This document shows, piece after piece, positions 56,393 through 64,000 of a stretch of DNA of 64,000 nucleotides; within the stretch, counting starts at the first letter, position 1, and each line of letters opens with the position of its first letter. The notes below the pieces were generated by a model. The model did no database searches. It was not told the DNA's origin and worked only from the letters and a program-made list of their open reading frames with translations. The position numbers and the translations under genes are program-made. The stretch comes from Mycoplasmopsis cynos. GTDB taxonomy: Bacteria; Bacillota_I; Bacilli_A; Mycoplasmatales; Metamycoplasmataceae. The stretch lies in NCBI RefSeq assembly GCF_900660545.1, contig NZ_LR214986.1, positions 310,001 to 374,000 on the forward strand. Direction: 5' to 3'.

Positions 56393-59119
56393 ATGATCAA
56401 TAAATTAAATAATGAATATGTTAAAAATAGAATCGGTCTAAGTTCTGAAAAAGCAAAAGAATTTTTACTTCAATATGGACAAAATAAAATTAAAGCCGAC
56501 AAGAAATTAAACGTTTTAAAGGTTTTTTTAGGACAATTTAAAGATTTTATGATTATTTTACTTTTAATTGCTGCTGCTTTTAGCATGGGCGTTGCTATCT
56601 ATGAAACGTATTTTTCAGGTCATAATAATTCAACCAAAGATATTGTAATAGGATTCGTTGAACCATGTATTATTTTGTTTGTGGTATTTTTAAATTCTTG
56701 TCTAGGTACATATCAAGAAATAAAAAGTGATCAAGCTGTTAAAGCGCTTGAAAAAAATAATCAGTTAAATTCTAAAGTAATAAGAGATGGAAGAATTGTT
56801 TCTATTCCTTCATTGGAGGTTGTTCCTGGTGATTTATTAATAGTTGAAGCCGGTGATTTAGTTAGTGCCGATGGAATTTTGGTTGAATCATTTTCATTGC
56901 AAGCAATCGAATCCGCTTTGACTGGTGAATCATTAGCCGTTGATAAAAGAGTTGATTTGCATAATGACCTCAATAATAAAATATTAGGCGAACGATACAA
57001 TTATCTTTTTTCTGGAACACATATTTCTAATGGTAGAGGAATGATTTATGTTGTTAATACTGGCTTAAATACTGAAATTGGGAAAATTAATAAATTGATT
57101 CAAACACAAGATGTTCAATTAACCCCATTGCAGATTAAATTAAATAAGTTAAGTAAAATATTTGGAATATCTGGTGTTATATTATTATTTATCACAAGTA
57201 TTTCACAAATTATCATAACTAATACTATTTTAATTCCAAATTCATGAGATCTCCCAGATACATATTCTAATGCTTTAATTGTCGGTATTTCACTTGCTGT
57301 TGCTGCAATACCAGAAGGTTTAATAACTTTTACAACTGTTTTATTAGCAATTGGTGTTGCAAAAATGGTAAAGGAAAATGTAATTATTAAAGCCTTTCCA
57401 GCAGTTGAGACATTAGGTTCAACTAGCATTATATGTTCTGATAAAACTGGAACATTAACAGAAAATAAGATGACTGTAGTTAAATTTTGAGATGTTGAAT
57501 CAAATCAAACACCGGAAAATTCAAAAGCATTATCATATTTTGTTGCTTGTTGTGATGCTTCAGTTAGTTTAAAAGAAGATGGCGAATATATAGAAGTAGG
57601 CGATCCAACTGAAACAGGAATTTTAACTTATGGATTACAAAATTATAATTCTGCAGATATTTTTTATTCTTATCATACTAAGCTTGATTCAATACCATTT
57701 GATAGTGACCGTAAAGTAATGTCTGTTTTAGTAAAAACTAATGAAAACAAAAATTTAATCATTGTTAAAGGCGCACCAGATGTTGTTTTTTCAAGATCTA
57801 TTAATCAAGATAATAAATATCTTAAAGAAGTTGAAAGTTGATCCAAACAAGCATACAGAGTAATAGCAGTAGCTTATAAAGAAGTTGAATCAAGTAAAAC
57901 GTCTTTAACTCTTGAAGATGAAAAAGATTTAACATTTCTAGGTATCTTAGGAATGATAGATCCAGCTAGATCAGGTGTAAAAGAAAGTATTTTTGAAGCA
58001 AAAGAGGCTGGAATTAAGTCAGTTATGATAACAGGTGATCATTTAATTACAGCTGTTGCCATTGCAAAAGAATTAGGAATTTATACAGAAGGTGATTTAG
58101 CAATTAATGGCGAACAACTTTCGAAATTATCTGATGAAGAATTATTTAATGAAGTTGAAAAAATTTCAGTTTATGCAAGGGTTAATCCAATAGATAAATT
58201 AAGAATTGTAAAAGCTTGACAAGCTCATCATCATGTAGTAGCTATGACTGGTGATGGAGTTAATGATGCTCCTGCTTTAAAAGCTTCTGATGTAGGTTTA
58301 GCAATGGGTATAACAGGAACAGATGTTTCAAAACAAGCTTCTGATGTTATTTTAACTGATGATAACTTCACAACCATTGTCAAGGGTATAAAAAGCGGCC
58401 GTGAAACATTTGACCGCATAAAAACAGTTATTCTAAATCTTTTAATTTCTTCTTTAACTGAAATTATTGTTATGTTAGTTGGTTTATTTGTTTTATCCTT
58501 TATTTTTAAAGATAATTTTAAGAATAATGAATTAGTAATCTTATCAGCTTCACAACTTTTATGAATCAATTTATTAACTCATGGCCTTCCTGCTATTGCA
58601 TTAGGAATGACACCTTCTGATGTTAATGTAATGCAAAGGAAACCATTGGCTAAAAATGAAAGTATTTTTGCTAATGGAATGGGAGTGAAATTATTGATTC
58701 AAAGTAGTATTTTAAGTTTATTAGCAATTATTTCTTATCTAATTGTTGGTTTATATGCCAAAAATCAAAATATTACAGGTGATAATTTTATTAGACTTAC
58801 ATCAACTGCAATGTTTTTAACAATCGGAATTGGTACTAGTTTAAATTCATTAAACTTAATGTCACAAAATTCAATTTTTATATCTAGTATTAAAAAATAT
58901 AAATTAGTTTATTCAGCAAGTCTCTTTTCATTAGTTTGTGTTTTATTTGCAGCATTTACACCGGGTGTAAGAGATGCGTTTAAAATGGCAGAAATAAAAG
59001 AAATTGCTAATTATAATTATGTTTATTGATTAATTCCAATTTTATTAGGTTTTGGCTTATTATTTTATTGTGAGTTTAATAAATTATTTAATAAATTAAT
59101 ATTTAGAACTAAAAAGTAA
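56393..59119 (+). CDS. Cation-transporting P-type ATPase (calcium type)
   Basis: A 908-aa frame read through five TGA codons. It has the P-type hallmarks: LTGESLAV, the helix 4 motif [10 protein letters not shown] with the Glu used for Ca2+ in P2A pumps, the phosphorylation site CSDKTGTLT with Asp350, MITGDH, and the hinge [12 protein letters not shown]. About ten membrane helices fit. It exports cations, most likely Ca2+. The 185-base gap after deoC and a ribosome binding site (agaaagga) suggest its own promoter. Confidence 0.92.
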
Positions 59120-59147
59120 TTTTAACAAAAGGATTTTAACCCTTTTT

Positions 59148-59191
59148 ATATTAAAATTGAAGTTAGAATTAACTAACTTCAATTTTAATAT
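59148..59191. terminator. Bidirectional terminator between the P-type ATPase and the lipoprotein gene
   Basis: A 19-bp perfect stem (59148-59166 with 59173-59191) with loop aattaa; the lipoprotein stop codon lies in the stem and loop. Confidence 0.85.
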
Positions 59192-60809
59192 TTGCAAAAA
59201 TCTCATTCTTTTCTTTAAGATAATTTTCATGTAACTTTTGAACTCTTGCTTTTTTATCATTAGAACTTTTGTTATCAGCTTTTTCAGTTGGTTTTTGCAA
59301 TCTAGCGAGTTTATTACCGATTAATTTATTGTATATTTCATCATTTAATCCTACATATATATCAAATGTGACTTCACGCAATATTTTTTGCTGATCAAAT
59401 GGAGAAATAAATTGAGACTTATTAACAAATAGAATATCAAATGAGTTAAAATCAATTGTTTTATTTAAATCTTTTTGATCATAATTAATTGCTGTTGATA
59501 CTTTAAGAACATCATTTTCAAACTTAACGTCTGATACAACTAAGTTATTAAATTCATATAGTCCTAAACCAATATTAGATAATGATTCAGTTTTTTTATT
59601 ATTTACTAGGTTAAAACTTAGTTTATTAAAAATTGATCTATTTATTGGCAATGAAAGTTTTATTATGTGATTTAAGGAATTCGGGATAAGGGTAGAAAGG
59701 TTTATTTTATTTTTATTTTTTTCATAGTCATCAATAAATTTAAATTTATGAGTATTTGGATCCTTGTTGAAAATCGATATTAATATTTCATCTTTAAGTG
59801 TATTATTTTCAAAAAGTTTAACCTTACCAAATTCATCTACAATTAAGTCATTTTCAATATTCTGAGCTGGGTTTTTAAAATCCTTTTGAAATTTATTTAA
59901 AATATCAACGATTTTAGCATCATTAGTAACTTTTTTGAGCTCATCTAAACTAGTAAAAGCTATATTAATTGCACCACTTTGAGTTTGTTCTTTTCTATTT
60001 AAAAAATAGTTAGAAACTAATCCGAAATATTTTCTATTTGATAAATGATTTGTAAAATATTTAGTACTTAAATTATTTTTGAATTCATCTTCAATGTCAA
60101 TAGCAATTTTATTTATTGCTTCCATGTTTTTAAATGATTCTTCTAAATTAGATTTAAAACTTTTGTTAGTAAAATTTTTAAAATACTTATTATATATTTC
60201 ATTAAAGGATGATTGATATTTTTTAATTAAACCTAAAATTTTTGTAATGTTCTTATCATTTAAAACAGATATTTTTTGATTGATATAACTTACCAAAAAG
60301 TTATTACGGTATAAAATTGCAAAGTTGCTGATTCAATTTATTTGATTAAGTATTTCAGGATTACTTTGTTGATCTTGATTTAATATTTGATTTACTCTTG
60401 AAATAATTTCAACAATCCAGGTTCTTAAAAAAGAGTTTAAAAGAAAAATTTTATCAAATTCTTTTGCTTGGTTTTTTGAAATATTTTTTAAAAAGTCATC
60501 TAACAATGTCTTATTATTCTTTTTAAAAGTATCTATATCTTTAATTGAATTTAACAACAATAATTCTTGAGCATTTCTCTTTTTTCATTCGTTAATTCTT
60601 GCTTGATTATTTGGATTTTTTAGATACTCATCAATCTTGCGTACCAAATTTTCATGCGAAGCAATGACAAAAGTATTTAACGCATTTTTTACCAATTTAT
60701 CATCAAAATTTTCCAGAACTAAATTTTGTGATTTAGTATTACATGAAATCACAAAAGGTACAGAAATTAATCCAGAAATACTTAATAATAATTTAAAAAT
60801 TTTTTTCAT
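59169..60809 (-). CDS. Lipoprotein of unknown function
   Basis: The 546-aa protein begins with a signal peptide (MKKIFKLLLSISGLISVPFV) and lipobox VISC, so Cys is lipidated and the rest is outside. It is mostly helical, with Leu/Asn/Lys-rich stretches. TGA is read as Trp twice, at 60582-60584 and 60330-60332. It has no family I know. The gene is divergent from secG and convergent with the P-type ATPase gene. Confidence 0.82.
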
Positions 60810-60895
60810 CTTTTAATTATATTATAAATTCAAAAAAATAATTTTTATGGTATCATTAAATTAAATATATTAGTTTGTAATATAATGAGGTTTAT

Positions 60896-61129
60896 ATGGT
60901 ATTTCTTACAGTTATTTTAGTTATAATTAGCTTTTTTATTATCATTGTTTCATTTTTAATGTCACCTGATTCAAATGGTTTTTCAGGTGCTTTAGTCGGT
61001 AGTGGTGATCTTGATTTATTTAAAGTTTCAAAAGAAAGAGGGATAAAGAAAATTTTAAAATATTCAATGATGATATTTGGATTTATTTTACTAATTGCAT
61101 CATTATTATTAAGAGTTTTTATTAATTAA
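60896..61129 (+). CDS. secG: Preprotein translocase subunit SecG
   Basis: The 77-aa protein has two membrane helices joined by MSPDSNGFSGALVGSGDLDLF, the SecG loop pattern (usually GL-type SGAFTG...DLF). It supports SecYE during translocation. An aatgagg site precedes ATG. It lies just before rnr, the common secG-rnr order. Confidence 0.88.
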   Translation: MVFLTVILVIISFFIIIVSFLMSPDSNGFSGALVGSGDLDLFKVSKERGIKKILKYSMMIFGFILLIASLLLRVFIN

Positions 61130-61131
61130 TT

Positions 61132-63348
61132 ATGAATTCAAAAGAAATAATAGATTATCTTTCTAAATACAAATCACGTTCATTTTTAGAAATAGCAAGA
61201 TTCTTTAAAATATCAGCACATAATAATAAATCTTTAACATCTGTTTTATCCCAATTACAAAAAGAATATAAAATTTTTAAAAATAATAAAGATGAATATT
61301 ATGCACCTATTTTATCTCAAAGCATTGTAGGAAATTTATCCGTTTCTGCCAAAGGTCCATTTGGATTTGTGGATTATGATATTAACGAAATCAATAATAC
61401 AAAAAAAAGCGTTTTTATTAAATCATTTAATTTTAATGGCGCAATACATAATGATACTGTTCAAGTAAATATTTACATAAATCCTCATGACAATGAATCT
61501 AATAATTCTGAAGGTGTTATAACAAATGTAATTCAAAGGAACAATACTGAAGTTCAAGGTTTTATTAAACATAAAAATAATACAATATATTTTTCACCAG
61601 TTGATTCTAGATACCAGAATTTAACGTGAGTAATTGTTTCTAAGCAAGTTCAAACTAAACTAAATGATTTAGTTGTAGCTGAAATCCAAAAATATGACCA
61701 AAAGATTGTGTTTATTAATATAGTTAAAGTAATAACTAATGAATCTGATCCGATGGTATTTGTCAAATATTATTTAGAATCAATTAAAGTTCCGAATGAT
61801 TTTCCTAGTCTTTTAGAAAGAGAAATTCATAATATTCCTTTATCAATAAAAAATGAAAATCAAAATGATCGTATCAATCTTACTTCAAAAATGATTGTTA
61901 CAATTGACGGTGATGATACTAAAGATTTTGATGATGCTATTTATGTTAAAAAGCTAGCTAATGGTAATTTTATTTTAGGTGTTTATATTGCTGATGTATC
62001 TTATTATGTTAAAGAAGATACTTTAATTGATCAAGAAGCATTAAAAAGAGGAACAAGTATTTATTTAGTTGATCGAGTAATACCGATGTTGCCAATCGAG
62101 TTATCAAATGGAATTTGTTCATTAAATCCAAATGAAGAAAGATTTGTAATCGCTTGCGAAATGGAAATTGATAAAAATGGTAAAAATTTAAATGTTAATG
62201 TATTTCCAGGAATTATTGAAAGTAAATTTAGACTAACATATAAGCAAGTTGATAATTATTTTAAAACTAATGATCTAGGTTTTAATAATGAACCTAATAA
62301 CTTACTAGAATTAAAATCGATGTTAAATGATGCAAGAGATTTAAGTTTAATTTTGCATAAATACAAAATTAATGAAGGATATGTTGATTTTGAAATTTCT
62401 GAACCTAAAATAAAACTAGATGAATTTGGTTCGGTGAAAGAAATTATTATTAATCAAAGAGGATTTTCAGAGGTTTTAATTGAAGATTTTATGGTACGTG
62501 CAAATGAAACTATTGCTAAATATTTAACTATGCAGAAATTACCAGTTTTATATAGAATTCATGAAACACCTGACGAATTAAAAATTAGTAACTTGAAAAA
62601 TACTCTTTTTGCAATGAATATAAAAGATATAAAACTTGATTCAAAAACAATTAATCCAAAAAACTTCGCTGAGCTTGTTGGACAAATTAATAAAATAAGA
62701 AATGATGATTTTATTAAAATGATGTTTTTAAGAACTATGCAAAAGGCTGTTTATTCTGAAAATAATATAGGTCATTTCGGACTTGCTTCAAAATTTTATT
62801 GCCATTTTACTAGTCCAATAAGAAGATACCCAGATTTAGTTATTCATAGAATTATTAGAGAATTTATTTTTAATAAAAATTTAAATGAATTAGAAAGCTT
62901 TACTAATAAAATGTCGTTATATAGCGATCTTAATACGAAAGCTGAACAAAAAGCGGTACAAATTGAAAGAAATGTTAATGATTTAAAATTTGCTGAATTT
63001 CTTAAAAATAGGATTGGAAGTGTATTTAAAGCTCAAATTCTTAGTATTACTAATTTTGGTTTTTTTGTTGAATTTGATTTTAAAGCAAGTGGAATGATTC
63101 ATAAATCTACTTTAGTTGATGGTATATATGAAGCTAATGAAACGCTAACAAAATTTTCTAATGGAACTAAAACCTTTATTCTTGGAGACTTTGTTAATGT
63201 AGTTGTGGTTGGTGTAGATCTTGTTGAAGGAAAAATAGATTGTGTTTTAGAGGATTTATATTTAGCATATCTTAACGCTAAAAAAGCAAGCTTTGAACAT
63301 AAGAAAAAAACACCTAAACACACATTGAAGTCAAAAGGAAAAGGATAA
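61132..63348 (+). CDS. rnr: Ribonuclease R
   Basis: The 738-aa protein has an N-terminal helix-turn-helix part, cold-shock domains, the RNB catalytic core with the Asp cluster GDDTKDFDDAIYV, and SPIRRYPDLVIHR, then an S1 domain (GSVFKAQILSITNFGFFVEF) and a Lys-rich tail. It degrades structured RNA from the 3' end; mycoplasmas rely on it heavily. One TGA (Trp) at 61627-61629. The start follows the secG stop by two bases. Confidence 0.95.
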
Positions 63349-63349
63349 T

Positions 63350-64000
63350 ATGCAGGATGAATTATTTAAAAATCGCAATATTGTTAAAAATTCATTAGGT
63401 TTTGATTCTGATTTATATGTTTTTCAAGATAAGAATATGTTTAATTACTCAGTTGATACTATTTTATTAGGGAACTTCATTTACTTAAATCATAAAATAA
63501 AAAATGTTCTTGAAATAGGCACAAATAATGCAGCATTAGCTATATTTGTTGCTTCTAGAAATAAAGAACTTAAAATAGATGCAGTTGAAATTCAAAAAAA
63601 AGCCGCTGATTTGGCTAAATATAATGTTAAATTTAATAATTTAGAAAGTCAAATTAATATAATTAATCAAGACTTCAATAATTTTTGAGTTAATCATACT
63701 AAAACTAATGCAAAAAAGTATCAAAGCATTTTTTGTAATCCTCCTTTTTATGAAGTTGATAAAATTATGCAAAAAACAAAAGTGAATAATGAAGTGTTAA
63801 TTGCTACATTTGAAATTGCTTTAACTCTTGAAAATTTAATTTATGGTGCTTCAAAAATAATTGAACAAAAAGGTTTTTTATCATTAGTTTTGCCAGTTGA
63901 AAGATCTATTGATGCTTTTGCAATTTTGAAAAAATATAATTTTGAACCTAAAAGAATCCAATTTGTTTATCCAAGAGCGGATCAAAAACCTAAGTTTATT
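63350..64000 (+). CDS. tRNA1(Val) (adenine(37)-N6)-methyltransferase-like protein (3' cut by window)
   Basis: The visible 217 residues start directly behind rnr. They contain the SAM motif VLEIGTNNAAL and the N6-adenine motif NPPFY (catalytic Asn-Pro-Pro-Phe), preceded by SVDTILLGNFI, typical for the TrmN6/YfiC family. One TGA codon encodes Trp. The C-terminus lies beyond the window, so length cannot be judged. Confidence 0.82.

Overview
The window is AT-rich DNA from a wall-less mollicute (Mycoplasma sensu lato, probably the Mycoplasmopsis/Metamycoplasma side). Nearly every long gene, including housekeeping genes such as atpA, atpH, deoA and secDF, is only intact if TGA is read as tryptophan, and the gene content (F1F0 ATP synthase, GatCAB, SecDF, deo operon, lipoprotein with a VISC lipobox) fits that group. 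All coordinates below assume genetic code 4. The genus is inferred from general features, not identified.

Layout. (1) 1-13.8 kb: most of a prophage. A rightward late operon encodes terminase large subunit (cut by the window edge), portal, a 659-aa protein, scaffold candidate, major capsid protein, a 437-aa hydrophobic protein, a 794-aa tail fibre and a holin-like protein. It converges on a leftward operon that starts with a tyrosine integrase and carries a C5-type DNA methyltransferase, a PD-(D/E)XK-like nuclease and several small unknown proteins. (2) 13.8-14.8 kb: about 1 kb without a gene, packed with inverted repeats, including a 250-bp run of nested AT-only palindromes and a 158-bp imperfect hairpin behind an extended -10 promoter. 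(3) 14.8-18.95 kb: a two-gene island, a DNA cytosine-5 methyltransferase overlapping a 969-aa DUF262/DUF1524 (GmrSD/SspE-like) protein. This is the best candidate for an undescribed restriction or defence system. (4) 19.1-27.6 kb: rbfA, then the ATP synthase operon atpIBEFHAGDC and a LemA-family gene. (5) 27.7-30.1 kb: a C39-peptidase ABC exporter with a small membrane partner. (6) 30.2-40.0 kb: pseudouridine synthase, gatCAB, a YihY/BrkB-like membrane protein, comEA/comEC, holA, an unknown gene, and tmcAL on the other strand. (7) 40.1-45.5 kb: two paralogous repeat-bearing surface proteins, each behind a run of 17 T immediately upstream of the promoter (likely phase-variable). (8) 45.7-50.2 kb: rpmF, ruvAB, secDF. 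(9) 50.2-51.6 kb: a decayed IS30-family element flanked by an 18-bp duplication of a terminator hairpin, as known for the mycoplasma IS1630 type. (10) 51.6-64 kb: smr, nicotinamidase-like gene and mutM (minus), the deoD-deoA-deoC operon, a P-type ATPase, a lipoprotein (minus), secG, rnr and a partial tRNA methyltransferase.

How it fits together. Core operons are compact, with overlapping starts and stops, and convergent gene pairs share bidirectional terminators that sometimes contain the stop codons. The accessory parts (prophage, methyltransferase/GmrSD island, variable surface genes, IS) show mobility, defence and antigenic variation in a small genome. No rRNA, tRNA or CRISPR array was recognised.
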